Shown piece by piece: positions 26,600 through 35,602 of a stretch of 64,000 nucleotides of DNA. Made by a program: the position numbers and the translations under genes. Under the pieces are notes generated by a model. That model ran no database searches, had not been told where the DNA came from, and worked only from the letters and a program-made list of their open reading frames with translations. The DNA is from Stieleria varia (GTDB taxonomy: Bacteria > Planctomycetota > Planctomycetia > Pirellulales > Pirellulaceae). Positions within the stretch are counted from its first letter, which is position 1; each line of letters opens with the position of its first letter. The stretch is from positions 6,448,001 to 6,512,000 of the forward strand of contig NZ_CP151726.1 of assembly GCF_038443385.1 (NCBI RefSeq). The letters are read 5' to 3'.

Positions 26600-28225
26600 T
26601 CATTGCAGCTCGGACTTGCTCTCGTCGTCCGTGATGGCCAGCACGTGCACAACGCCGGCTTGACTGATCAAGTCCAAACCGGAATCGCGACTCTCGTTTT
26701 TGATCGCTTTTGCGGGACGTTCGAAGCGGGCAAATGAGAATCGATCCTTTGACGGCGTCACAAACCCCGACCAGCTTCGAGCCGGTGAGCCGGTGGTGAA
26801 ATCAACGTCGTCCAAAATCTCTCTCGGCAGATTGGTCTTGAGTTCACCACACTGCGTGTGAGCATAAATCGGCGTTTTGCTGAGCAACTCGCGGTCCCCG
26901 CGAACGGTAATCATTCCGCTGTGACTAACAATTCGCATCGGTTTCTCAAACGATTCCTGGCCTGAGAGCGTCCAATGGGTTGGACCGTAATCGTTCTGGA
27001 CGTTCACGACGCCGGCCAGATCGCTTAAATGCAAATCCGCTCTCAAGAGCAGCGCATTGACGTTCCCTTGAACGTTCGAAATCACCGTCTTGGCCGGTTC
27101 TGGTCGGTAAGCGGTTCGGAATCCGCCGCTGTGACGCGTTCCCGAGTTGGTCATTTCGTCGGTCACAGTGAGTGTAACATCGCCGGTGACCCCATCGACC
27201 ACACGAACGGGAGCCTGATGCACGACGACATTGCCATCGATTGAACGCACCTCGAATGATCCGTTGTAGTCTCGATCGTGAGAATCGGCCGTCGAAAGCA
27301 GCAGATCCGCTTTCAACCCTTCGATGTCCAATCGAACTTGACATCCCGCGACCAAGACATGATTGCAAGGAGGAACGAATACAGTCACGGCAGCGTGTCG
27401 TTTCCAAACACCGGTCAGCGATGCTCCGCCGTCGGGGGAATTGATCCGGTATGTCAAATGCTTGTTGCCTTGATCGCCGCGCAGTCCGACGATCGAGAAA
27501 TCGTTGACCTCGAGTCCCTGGAAATCACGATAGACGTCGAATCCACCAAAGAGATCCTGCAAGAACTCCTTGCGTGATTCCAGTTGCTCCGGCGTCATCT
27601 CCTGCCCCTTAGGCGAACGGCGAAACTCCTGCTCGTCAGCGGCACGTTCCGCAGGCGTTTTTCCAACCAAGTCTGCCGCCACACCGATTTGATGAGAAAT
27701 CCCGATGGCGTCGAACTCCTCATCGGTCGGTTGTTCCTCCGCCAAAATTGTTTTCTCCAGAACGACTTTGATCCCCGGCCCTGGCCAACCACGCATGACG
27801 ATGTCGTCGCCGTGCATGATGATCCGTTTCGAATTGGCCAGCGGAATGACGAGTTCCTCCGTTTTCTTGTACGCGGTGAACGGTGAGACGAACGTTTTGG
27901 TGCTGTCGATCTTTTCCCGCAACTCGTTCGCTTCCTGTTCAATCTGCGAAATCTCGCGAAGCGCTTCTTCGGTCGATGGCTGCCCGCTGGCGATCTCGCG
28001 TTTGATCAACGCGAGCCTTTCTTTGAGCGTCTTGAATTGTTTTACGAGACTCTCGTCTGCATAGTAAGAACCGCCCAATCCAGTTGCATACTGCAGGGTT
28101 TTCTCTGGAGCTTGAGCGGTGAGTTCGCGAAATCTTTCCGCCGGTTCGTCGGCGTGCAGAAAACCGCTTGGCCCCTGCAGCATCAGGCACATGCAGAACA
28201 AAGTTGTGAAGGAGTGTCTTTGCAT
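26600..28225 (-). CDS. Secreted protein of unknown function in ECF sigma operon
   Basis: A 541-residue protein with a signal peptide (to about 25). An N-terminal helical region follows (about 30-110), with heptad-like KQFKTLKERLALIK and EALREISQIEQEANELREKI. A beta-rich C-terminal half has repeated strands (KADLLLSTADSHDRDYNGSF, GDVTLTVTDEMTNSG, NALLLRADLHLSDLAGVVNV). That pattern is reminiscent of DUF4097-type beta-helix proteins, but the match is only by look. It is the third gene behind an ECF sigma factor and its presumed anti-sigma protein (31-bp gap). It may be the envelope component that the system senses or controls. Confidence 0.6.
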   Translation of the reverse strand: MQRHSFTTLFCMCLMLQGPSGFLHADEPAERFRELTAQAPEKTLQYATGLGGSYYADESLVKQFKTLKERLALIKREIASGQPSTEEALREISQIEQEANELREKIDSTKTFVSPFTAYKKTEELVIPLANSKRIIMHGDDIVMRGWPGPGIKVVLEKTILAEEQPTDEEFDAIGISHQIGVAADLVGKTPAERAADEQEFRRSPKGQEMTPEQLESRKEFLQDLFGGFDVYRDFQGLEVNDFSIVGLRGDQGNKHLTYRINSPDGGASLTGVWKRHAAVTVFVPPCNHVLVAGCQVRLDIEGLKADLLLSTADSHDRDYNGSFEVRSIDGNVVVHQAPVRVVDGVTGDVTLTVTDEMTNSGTRHSGGFRTAYRPEPAKTVISNVQGNVNALLLRADLHLSDLAGVVNVQNDYGPTHWTLSGQESFEKPMRIVSHSGMITVRGDRELLSKTPIYAHTQCGELKTNLPREILDDVDFTTGSPARSWSGFVTPSKDRFSFARFERPAKAIKNESRDSGLDLISQAGVVHVLAITDDESKSELQ

Positions 28226-28256
28226 AACAACGTCTCATTTCAGGTGGTGATGGGGT

Positions 28257-28766
28257 TCAGTTGCCAACCGAAGCCAAAGTCAAGTGATCTTCGAGCTTGG
28301 CGATCAACTGCAGGATCGATTTCTGTTCATGACGGGCATCTAACTGTTGGGCCTCACGTTTGAGCTGTTGAATCTCGAGATCAAACTGGTCAAGCTCATC
28401 TGATAGCTCGGTGAAACTCAGGACTTGCATGACATCCAGCGTCGCGATGGCTGAAACGGCGTCATTTCTTGGCGGTGCGTTCGTACTCTCGATGGCGACT
28501 CTATCGCCTGGGGCACTTCTCTGACGCGTCAGCAAAGACCATGCGGCGGTTACGGCCACGACAAGTGTTGCGGCAACGGCCAGCAGTGCAAACTTGCGAG
28601 AATGTTTGGCCCACATCGACGCGTTGGGACGAACAATGTGGTGGAATTCTCGGACGCGCTGCGTCAGATGCGCAGGCATGGGAGGAATGGCTTGGTTTCG
28701 CAATTCGGACGTGATGCGATCAAGCAATTCTTCTGTGTTTTCTGCTGGCGAGTCATGCTTGTTCAT
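28257..28766 (-). CDS. Probable anti-sigma factor, membrane-anchored
   Basis: A 169-residue protein with a cytoplasmic N-terminus of about 55 residues, one membrane helix (FALLAVAATLVVAVTAAWSL, about 59-78) and an extracytoplasmic tail. The tail has a coiled coil (ELDQFDLEIQQLKREAQQLD). The ATG at 28766 overlaps the stop of the sigma-factor gene as ATGA, so the two are translationally coupled. No zinc-binding HxxxCxxC motif is present, so it is not a ZAS-type anti-sigma. The role is inferred from position and topology. A longer frame from 28910 lies within the sigma gene and is rejected. Confidence 0.7.
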   Translation of the reverse strand: MNKHDSPAENTEELLDRITSELRNQAIPPMPAHLTQRVREFHHIVRPNASMWAKHSRKFALLAVAATLVVAVTAAWSLLTRQRSAPGDRVAIESTNAPPRNDAVSAIATLDVMQVLSFTELSDELDQFDLEIQQLKREAQQLDARHEQKSILQLIAKLEDHLTLASVGN

Positions 28767-29296
28767 TGGCTGTCTTCCGCTTGCTTGAAGAAGGACTCGG
28801 GGGCAAGATGCTTGAGTTGTTGTTGCAGATGTTGACGCGCTCGATAGACCAACACCCCGACATGGTTTCTTTCGATCTGCATTGATTCGGCAACTTCTGA
28901 CTGAGTGCACTGTTCGACGCAGACCAACCAGAATGCTTCCGCTTGTGCAGGTGACAGATGGACCAACTCTTCACGAACCCTTTGCACCAGATCCTCGAAC
29001 TCGATTGCTTGAAGGTCGTTGGATGGATCGGCAATGGCATGAGAATCTTTCAGAACGGATGCTGAGTGTTTTCGATGGCGTCGGCGAACGGTGTCGATTG
29101 CTCGACGCGTCGTCAGCCATCGTAGGTACGCACCCCAATCGCGGATCTCGCCTTTCTGTGAATCAGAGACGACTTCCAGGAACACGTCTTGAAAGCAGTC
29201 GACGGCATCCGTGTATTGGTTGGTGACTCGCATCGCGATGCTCCAGATCATGGGGCCATGTAGCTCGCGGATGGATTCCAGGTCAGGTTTCACCAA
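28763..29296 (-). CDS. ECF-type RNA polymerase sigma factor
   Basis: A 177-residue sigma-70 family protein. Region 2 includes NQYTDAVDCFQDVFLEV and WLTTRRAIDTVRRRHRKHS. Region 4 is LSPAQAEAFWLVCVEQCTQS plus the helix-turn-helix QSEVAESMQIERNHVGVLVYRA. The spacing fits group 4 (ECF) sigma factors, and region 3 is absent. It starts a three-gene operon with the anti-sigma protein and a large secreted protein. Such operons usually autoregulate, so the region upstream of 29296 should hold the target promoter. The sigma itself contains two Cys in region 4, which is uncommon but of unknown meaning. Confidence 0.9.
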   Translation of the reverse strand: MVKPDLESIRELHGPMIWSIAMRVTNQYTDAVDCFQDVFLEVVSDSQKGEIRDWGAYLRWLTTRRAIDTVRRRHRKHSASVLKDSHAIADPSNDLQAIEFEDLVQRVREELVHLSPAQAEAFWLVCVEQCTQSEVAESMQIERNHVGVLVYRARQHLQQQLKHLAPESFFKQAEDSQ

Positions 29297-29507
29297 CAGG
29301 GCTCTTCGATTCGGATTCGTTGAAGATGACGAAATGCTCGTGATCGAACGGTGTGTTCAATAAGTTTGGCGTCACGGACTGGGCCGGGATTACAGAAAGC
29401 ACAGATTATTCTTAGGAGTGAGTAATAACGTGAGCCTCAGACGCTAGCCCGGATCATTTACGCGACTTCCTACAGTCTTCACAATACGTTTGCACGAAAC
29501 GGCCTAC

Positions 29508-29615
29508 GCGGATTGGCACGAAAACAGGCTGCGCATATTAGCCGCCACGCGATAGCGTCCGGTTCTCACGCCTGTAATCGGGAACCGGACGCTATCGCGT
29601 GCCGGCTGATGAATC
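29508..29615. repeat. Dispersed palindromic repeat R3, copy 2
   Basis: Near-identical to 11391-11498, including the starting block GCGGATTGGCACGAAAACAG and the arms ending in CGATAGCGTCCGGTTC. The differences are a few substitutions in the loop. It stands 7 bp from R2. Confidence 0.85.
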
Positions 29616-29622
29616 ATCCGCC

Positions 29623-29755
29623 CTAGTGCATCGTCCAGTCTTAGAACGTGGGTTCGGTAGATGAGCCGTTTTGGCGTTAGCCACGGTTTTCGTGACACAA
29701 CCGTGGCTAGCGCCAAAACGGCTAACCCCAAAATCAAGACCGGACGATGCACTAG
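29623..29755. repeat. MITE-like repeat R2, copy 1 (133 bp)
   Basis: Terminal inverted repeats CTAGTGCATCGTCC / GGACGATGCACTAG are perfect over 14 bp and extend to 20 bp with one mismatch. Inside is a second inverted pair, GAGCCGTTTTGGCGTTAGCC / GGCTAGCGCCAAAACGGCT. There is no coding capacity. A rearranged copy lies at 56650-56847 and an end fragment at about 47090-47129. Confidence 0.85.
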
Positions 29756-29779
29756 TGGTCTCTCTAATCTTGGTTGTTC

Positions 29780-30514
29780 CTAAGCGGCTTCCACAGCCAT
29801 TTGGCGGGTCAGCATGGCGAGAGAGCGGCAGATGGTGAGCAGGCAGTCCTCGCGAATTTGGAGCGGTCGGGCGACCCAGGCTCGATTGAACCATACATCG
29901 ATTCCCAGATACTCTTCAGCAGGAAACTCGCCACGCATCGCTTTGGTCAGACTGTCCACTGTGCCACGGCGTGGATAGTTTCGTCGGACTTTCAGGTTCG
30001 GACACATCCAATACAACTCATCCACCCAGTCGGCACAGAAATCCGCTTCCCAGTCCCTCGCCGAGTCGTACAGCAATCCGACATCCGTGCGACGGATGCG
30101 ATCGCCCAGCTTGAGAGGAAAAGTTCGCAGCGACAGGTGGATCACGGGAGAGAAATGAATCGTCAAGTGTCGGATCGCTCGCCGCACGCGTTCGCGATAC
30201 GCCGAGTGAACTTCGTTGATCAAGAACTGTTTGCTCTCGGGGGGCCAGTCGCGCGTTCGCTCAGTGAATAGTTTCGGATGACCAAGTGACTTCGTCACGT
30301 CGATCAGTTGGCTTGAGTATGGATTGAACAACAGGGGCGCAGTGAGTTGCTGTGAGAGCAGTCGTCCGATGTGCAACGACACCGCGTCCGATTTCCACTT
30401 TGCGGGGTTTGGACGATCCTCTACAAAATGCCCCGATTCGACCAGGTGATCCATTTGAGGCAAACCATCAGGGATCTGCTTTCCGGCAAACTCGCAGGTG
30501 ATCAGCAGTGACAT
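29780..30514 (-). CDS. N-formylglutamate amidohydrolase-like protein
   Basis: A 244-residue protein of the N-formylglutamate deformylase (HutG-like) superfamily. The start MSLLITCEFAG matches the family opening. Family-like segments are HLSLRTFPLKL, RTDVGLLYDSARDWEADFC and NPYSSQLIDV. The HutG pathway releases formate from N-formyl-L-glutamate, but family members in planctomycetes often lack histidine-degradation neighbours, as here, so the substrate is uncertain. The ATG at 30514 is chosen over a GTG at 30538 because it aligns with the family start. The gene stands alone between repeat-rich DNA and an SH3-domain gene read in the opposite direction. Confidence 0.7.
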   Translation of the reverse strand: MSLLITCEFAGKQIPDGLPQMDHLVESGHFVEDRPNPAKWKSDAVSLHIGRLLSQQLTAPLLFNPYSSQLIDVTKSLGHPKLFTERTRDWPPESKQFLINEVHSAYRERVRRAIRHLTIHFSPVIHLSLRTFPLKLGDRIRRTDVGLLYDSARDWEADFCADWVDELYWMCPNLKVRRNYPRRGTVDSLTKAMRGEFPAEEYLGIDVWFNRAWVARPLQIREDCLLTICRSLAMLTRQMAVEAA

Positions 30515-30771
30515 CCGATTTGCCTGCAAACGCGGCACTTGTGAAGTAAGAGGGGGAATTTACGCCACGCTAGCAATGAAAGTCGGGGGAATCACTTCAT
30601 CACTTGTTTCTGTCGATTGACGCGTAGGTCAGTGTATAAGCAGCGGTGAGGCAGCGTAAACCGCGATTTCCATCTTGTCTCGCAGTACGTTGGTTCGGTA
30701 TCGCAGAGCTAACAAATGGATTTTGCTTCACCGAGTTTCCGATTCCTTGAAAAACTGACACGGACGTTCTG

Positions 30772-32733
30772 ATGATTCTGACCGCACTTTGCAGCCAGCT
30801 CCGCAGTGTCTACCACGCTTCGCCAAGCCTGAACTCCTTGTCGCCGGAGTCTGCGAGCGTTGATACCGCTCCCGTGCCCGTGATCAGATCGGCAACGAGC
30901 AAGCGGATCGTTTTTGCCGTGATCGCTTTGCTTGCAACCATCATCGATTTTTCGAGGGTTGCTGCTCAGGATGCTGATTCGGACGAGCTGACGCGGGAGC
31001 CGTACGTTGTTTTCGTTGCCCACGATTCGGCCTACACACGTTGTGGCCCCGGCAGCGATTACTATCGCACAGACCCTTTGCGACACGGTCAAGAACTGGA
31101 CGTGTACGTGGAAACGGCCGACGGATGGCTGGGCGTTCGTCCACCGGAAAACAGCTTCTGTTGGATTCCAGCCTCAGCAACTCAGAGCAACTCCAATGGA
31201 GACACCGCAACGATCGTCGAAGACAAATCGGTGGCATGGATCGGCACTCATTTGGGTCGTGCTCGTCAGTATCAATGGCAAGTCCAACTTTCCAAAGGTG
31301 AATCGGTGACGATCATCGGAAAGAGTGAGCGAGACGGGCCTGACGGTCCGCAAACGTGGTACCGCATTGTGCCTCCCTCTGGTGAGTTTCGCTGGATCCA
31401 CCAAGATCAAATCGTTCACTCGTCCGAGGAACTGGTCGCAAGCCTGCAACGCATTGCAGAGAAGGGCAAAACGCAAACGGTCAAGGAATCAAACGATCGA
31501 CCCAAAGTCGCTGCTTACGACCGTGGTCCGGCGGAACTGCCGATCGCCGAAATTCAACCGGCATCGGTCAGCTCCGAAACGGACTCCTTTCAAGCGAAGG
31601 TATCACGCAGCGAACTGAGTGACGATGCGTCCTCACGACGTAGCGCTGATTCGGAATCTCGGTCAACCAGCGGATTGACGATCGCGGAGATTCCCACCTT
31701 GGCACCTGCCCCGATGCCGTCACGCCCCACGAGTGCATCCGCCGCGCCGACAGAGGTCATCGGCAGCGGCGTCGACCAGACATCGCTGACTCAGCCGCTC
31801 AGCGCTGCTCCCACGCCAGCACCTGTGCTCAGCCCACTCGCTAATGTCAACCTGCCTGCACCAGTACGTGACGCAGTCGACGCGGCGGCACGTTTCGTAG
31901 GTCAGCCCCGACTTTTTGAGATCGGCAACGAAAACTCCGTCGCACCCCACGGCAGCGAGATCGCAACCAACAACAACTGGACTCCCGCATCGCCACGCAT
32001 GCCCGCTTCGTTGATCCCCGCCAGCTCGCCGCAGCAGTACGCGCAGGTTACGAATCACACCGAACCGCCACGACCGACGTCGGTTCCTCAGCGAACGCGT
32101 ACCGTGGCTCAAGAAAACATTGTCCGCGTGGAAGATGCTATTCGCGGCGCGGACTTGGACCAATTGCAACTCGTGTTCTCCCGATTGATGGCGGAAGCCG
32201 CGTCGGCTGAGGAAGTCGCTCCGGTGGCTCGTGAAGTGAGCCGGATGGTCAACGGCGGCGATCCCGCGCAAGCCAACCGGGCTCGCGAAGTCGCTGAACG
32301 GATCACGCGATACCAACTCGTCGCCGCAAGACGCGACGGCAATACGGTGATCTTGCCGTCCAACCCGGCGATGAACCTGGTTCCCACGCCCCAGGTCCCA
32401 AGCAACAACTCTAGCGGAAACGTTCAATTGATGTCGGCGACATCCACGCCCGCAATCGTTCCGATCAACGACACAGCGGCCGAACGTGTTCCCCGAGTCG
32501 GCGAGGCGACCGGTTACTTGGTACAAGTTTATTCATCGCGAGCAAACAGTCCTCCCTACGCATTGACCGATGAATCCGGTGCCACATTGACCTACGTGAC
32601 GCCGTACCCTGGCGTCAACTTGCGTCCGCACTTGAACAGCGAAATCACCGTGCGTGGAAACCAAGGATATTTGCAAGGCGTGAACACACCCCACGTGTTG
32701 GTCACCGAAGCCATGCGAAGCACCCGCCGCTAG
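30772..32733 (+). CDS. Secreted protein with two SH3-like domains and Pro/Ser-rich linker
   Basis: A 653-residue protein. A hydrophobic segment at about 46-62 (RIVFAVIALLATIIDF) is probably a signal peptide with an unusually long N-region, or the true start is further in. The first bacterial SH3-like domain (about 76-137: AYTRCGPGSDYYRTDPL, WLGVRPPENSFCWIPAS) is followed by a second (about 150-215: WYRIVPPSGEFRWIHQDQI). Then comes a long Pro/Ala/Ser-rich stretch (250-440). A helical part follows (VEDAIRGADLDQLQLVFSRL), and a C-terminal SH3-like segment ends in NSEITVRGNQGYLQGVNTPH. SH3 domains of this type bind peptides or cell-wall polymers, so an envelope role is likely. It is convergent with the sulfatase operon. 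Confidence 0.75.
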   Translation: MILTALCSQLRSVYHASPSLNSLSPESASVDTAPVPVIRSATSKRIVFAVIALLATIIDFSRVAAQDADSDELTREPYVVFVAHDSAYTRCGPGSDYYRTDPLRHGQELDVYVETADGWLGVRPPENSFCWIPASATQSNSNGDTATIVEDKSVAWIGTHLGRARQYQWQVQLSKGESVTIIGKSERDGPDGPQTWYRIVPPSGEFRWIHQDQIVHSSEELVASLQRIAEKGKTQTVKESNDRPKVAAYDRGPAELPIAEIQPASVSSETDSFQAKVSRSELSDDASSRRSADSESRSTSGLTIAEIPTLAPAPMPSRPTSASAAPTEVIGSGVDQTSLTQPLSAAPTPAPVLSPLANVNLPAPVRDAVDAAARFVGQPRLFEIGNENSVAPHGSEIATNNNWTPASPRMPASLIPASSPQQYAQVTNHTEPPRPTSVPQRTRTVAQENIVRVEDAIRGADLDQLQLVFSRLMAEAASAEEVAPVAREVSRMVNGGDPAQANRAREVAERITRYQLVAARRDGNTVILPSNPAMNLVPTPQVPSNNSSGNVQLMSATSTPAIVPINDTAAERVPRVGEATGYLVQVYSSRANSPPYALTDESGATLTYVTPYPGVNLRPHLNSEITVRGNQGYLQGVNTPHVLVTEAMRSTRR

Positions 32734-32747
32734 CACCTACACTTGGC

Positions 32748-34178
32748 TCACGGCCACCAATGATCCAACGCGCGATTCAACTCGGCTGCGATCTGGCGGC
32801 CTCGTTGGGAGTCGATCAAGTTGTCCGATTCGTCTGGATCGGTCAAGACGTTGAACAACGCAGGTTTGAGCAGGTAGTTTCCCCACGGTCGTGTTGCGTC
32901 TCGGTGCCGTGGCACAATCAGCTTGAATTCACCCTGTCTGACCCAGCGGTACGCGACATCTCGTTCGGGATGGTCCAATGAAGTTGCGTCACCGGGATAG
33001 ATTTCGCCAAAGACGCATCGCTGGGGATCGGGATTCTCTCTTCCCTGAACCACATTCCAAAGATTAACGCCGCTGAGTTGCAAACCGGCGGTGTCAACCC
33101 TGGCGGCGGCAAGGATCGTCGGCATCAAATCGACACTGCTGACCGGCGTTGAAAAGGTCGCTGGTTGAATGTGCCCGGGCCAGCAAAACAGTATCGGCGT
33201 CCGCAGGCCATCGTCAAAGGGCGCTCGTTTACTCGATCGGGTGTGATCCCACTGCGGGATCGCCGACTCACCCTGGATCGGCTTGAGTGACTTGCCAGGT
33301 TCAGGTACCCAACCGTTGTCCGAAACAAATACGATCAGCGTCGACTGCAGCTTGTCGGCTCGCCGCAATATTTCCATCAGTTGGCCGACGGTATCATCAA
33401 ACTGTGCGATGGCGGCAAAATACGGCAACTCATGAGGATCAACGCCGTCATAACCTTTGGCGATGTCAAAGTACTTTTGCGGCGAATCATGCGGTACGTG
33501 TGGCAAAAACGGTGCGTACCAGAGAAAGAACGGGCGCCGATCATCGCTGTCCACGAAGCGTTCAATGGGCTGCATCGTCTCGCGACCGATCGACAAACCA
33601 TGATCCCCGTTACCGTGTGCCACCCAATCGCCGTTGGCAAGTTGCTTGTCGCCGTATTTGCCGCCGGACGGCTCGGTCGTGGTCATCCCCTGAGTGAAGC
33701 CCGCGTTGCGAAAATGGCCTTCCCAGTATTTGCCGGTCTGTAAACTCCGATAACCATGAACGCCCAACACACGCGGAATCGTAGCAGCATGCTGGATGTA
33801 CTTGTCTGCCCTTGCCCTCAGCCGATCAAACTCTGCTTTGTCGATCTCCTCTGATTTGGTCAATCGCGAAAATCCAGGCGGCGGATGATTGAAATGCACG
33901 CCATGCTCGTGTGGATATCGTCCCGTCAACATGCTGACCAGCGATGGCCGACAAACGCTTGACGGGACATAGCCGTGGGGAAACCGTGCCGAGTTAGCAG
34001 CCAGTTGATCGAGGTTGGGTGTGTGAACACGGGTGTTCCCCATGAACCCAAAATCACGATAGCACTGATCGTCAGCAACGATCATCACCACGTTTGGCGT
34101 TTGTGAATATGCTGTCCCCACAGAACCCAGGGCGATCGCAACGATACTCAACAACATCACGCTGGCGAGAATCTTCAT
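32748..34178 (-). CDS. Secreted sulfatase with CRPSL active-site motif
   Basis: A 476-residue sulfatase with a signal peptide (to about 25) and the metal site IVADDQC. The nucleophile region is C76-R-P-S-L80: the usual Arg of CxPxR is replaced by Leu. Formylglycine-generating enzyme normally needs that Arg, so maturation may be weaker or use another route. The same variant is common in planctomycete sulfatases, so it should not be read as dead. Downstream motifs GKYWEG and FVSDNGW are typical. It is the last gene of the four-gene operon starting at 41700 (29 bp after the preceding gene), which suggests action on sulfated rhamnogalacturonan-like material. Confidence 0.85.
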   Translation of the reverse strand: MKILASVMLLSIVAIALGSVGTAYSQTPNVVMIVADDQCYRDFGFMGNTRVHTPNLDQLAANSARFPHGYVPSSVCRPSLVSMLTGRYPHEHGVHFNHPPPGFSRLTKSEEIDKAEFDRLRARADKYIQHAATIPRVLGVHGYRSLQTGKYWEGHFRNAGFTQGMTTTEPSGGKYGDKQLANGDWVAHGNGDHGLSIGRETMQPIERFVDSDDRRPFFLWYAPFLPHVPHDSPQKYFDIAKGYDGVDPHELPYFAAIAQFDDTVGQLMEILRRADKLQSTLIVFVSDNGWVPEPGKSLKPIQGESAIPQWDHTRSSKRAPFDDGLRTPILFCWPGHIQPATFSTPVSSVDLMPTILAAARVDTAGLQLSGVNLWNVVQGRENPDPQRCVFGEIYPGDATSLDHPERDVAYRWVRQGEFKLIVPRHRDATRPWGNYLLKPALFNVLTDPDESDNLIDSQRGRQIAAELNRALDHWWP

Positions 34179-34207
34179 TGGAGGAAAACTCCTGGCGGAA
34201 TGGGAAG

Positions 34208-35602
34208 TCAGAACTCGTTCAAATCCAATCGATACAACACTTGGTTGTAGTCATGGCGAGGCGTCGGCGTCTTGGTTTTCGAGAACGTGTGCGTGAACGT
34301 GGCTTCGAACAGCAGGATCGGCGATTCGGGATCGGTGAACTCCGGATGCAACTGAGGGTTATAGAACGTGTACTTGTCGTGAGTGACCACTTTCACCGCA
34401 TCTCGCCACGGCCCCGTCGGGCTGTCCGATTCGGCAAACCAAATTTCACCCAACGTCGATGACTCACCGCCCATTTGTGTGAACACCGTGATCCAACACT
34501 TGCGGTACTTGCTGAACGCGATCGCACCGCGATGGGGAACGACCGTGTCTGCGGAACCTTTTTGAGGCACATCGCGCTGCGGTGTCAGTACCTGCCAACG
34601 ATTGGGATCCGACCAAGATTCCAGGTCCGCGTGACAACGCAGTGAAGGGAAAGGATCGCCAAACAATACCCACCGTTGCCCTGCCTGATCGGTCCAGAGC
34701 ACAGCGTGCCCCTGAGGCGCCGCAAGCGGTTTGCGGTTTTGCTGAGTCCGCGACCACAGTGTCTTGGTTTTGACAAAGCGTTCTGCGTCCTCGTCCCACT
34801 GGCACAATCCTCGCTCGTACTCCTCCAGCGGCGGACGGATTTTGGAATACGTCGCGACCAAATGATTTTGTCCAGCCGCATCGGCCAAGCTCACGTAACC
34901 GCTCAGCCAAGTCGGACCGGCGCCAGGCATTTGAGCCACATTGTCGGGAACTCCCTTTTCATCCGTGACGTAGTCGTACCGCAGGCGTATGGATGGCTGA
35001 AGTGTTTCCAGGGGAGACAGTGACGTCGTCGCGCCGAGCATGTGAAATCGCCCCAGCGGATAATTTGGCAAGACCGTGTCGCCCCAACCCCAATACAGCT
35101 TGCCAGCGTGAATCGCGTTCTGAACACTGTCGCAACCCAATATTCCTTGTTCGGTCCAATCGAGTTGCTCACCCAGCTTTTGACTTTCAGCAAACAGGCC
35201 ACCGCCCGTGATGCGTCCCAAACGTTTGGCAGGCAGCTCTCGTTTGACTTTTACCACCGCGGACTCACCAGGTCGCGGCGTCAGCTTGACTCCGCGATAT
35301 CCAAAACCATCAGCGGCGACGCTGTAGCCATGCCCCACCACATGAAACCATGTTTCCACGCCCATCAGCTCGGGCAGATCAAACGCGATCACGCCAGCGT
35401 TGTCGGAAATGAAACGGACCGAGTGCGTGGTTCTCAACTCGACCAGCGGAACGGGCCACCCGTTGCTCTCATCGACAATGGAGATTCGAAAGGGCTTCTC
35501 GGCGTAGAGATGGCTTTCACCACAGACAACATGGCATGACAGAATCGCAAACACCACGGCAGTGAACCTGAACGCCAAACACTGCTTCGCCAAGTGAATC
35601 AT
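34208..35602 (-). CDS. Secreted protein of polysaccharide operon, propeller-like, unknown function
   Basis: A 464-residue exported protein. Residues 1-30 are a signal peptide. Residues 35-130 look like a carboxypeptidase-regulatory/transthyretin-like beta domain (FRISIVDESNGWPVPLVELR). The rest has Trp- and Gly-rich repeats (YWGWGDTVLPNYPLGRFHML, WVLFGDPFPSLRC, IWFAESDSPTGPW). That pattern suggests a five-bladed propeller of glycosidase clan GH-F/J type, but no family can be named. The ATG at 35602 overlaps the PL11 stop as ATGA, so translation is coupled. A longer frame from 35698 runs inside the lyase gene and is rejected. A second hydrolytic or sugar-binding step on the lyase product is a fair guess. 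Confidence 0.65.
   Translation of the reverse strand: MIHLAKQCLAFRFTAVVFAILSCHVVCGESHLYAEKPFRISIVDESNGWPVPLVELRTTHSVRFISDNAGVIAFDLPELMGVETWFHVVGHGYSVAADGFGYRGVKLTPRPGESAVVKVKRELPAKRLGRITGGGLFAESQKLGEQLDWTEQGILGCDSVQNAIHAGKLYWGWGDTVLPNYPLGRFHMLGATTSLSPLETLQPSIRLRYDYVTDEKGVPDNVAQMPGAGPTWLSGYVSLADAAGQNHLVATYSKIRPPLEEYERGLCQWDEDAERFVKTKTLWSRTQQNRKPLAAPQGHAVLWTDQAGQRWVLFGDPFPSLRCHADLESWSDPNRWQVLTPQRDVPQKGSADTVVPHRGAIAFSKYRKCWITVFTQMGGESSTLGEIWFAESDSPTGPWRDAVKVVTHDKYTFYNPQLHPEFTDPESPILLFEATFTHTFSKTKTPTPRHDYNQVLYRLDLNEF

Larger units (their letters stand above)
29297..29779. other. Intergenic region with repeats R3 and R2
   Basis: No gene was seen. From 29297 to about 29500 lies the presumed promoter region of the sigma operon, with a short piece GTGAGCCTCAGACGCTAGCC related to R1 (about 29430-29449). 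Repeats R3 and R2 then follow almost head to tail up to the amidohydrolase stop. Confidence 0.6.

Noticed and set aside
31720-32526. 268-codon minus-strand frame opposite the SH3-domain gene
   Set aside because: Shadow of a GC-rich, Pro/Ala/Ser-coding stretch; Arg/Cys/His-rich composition typical of antisense frames.
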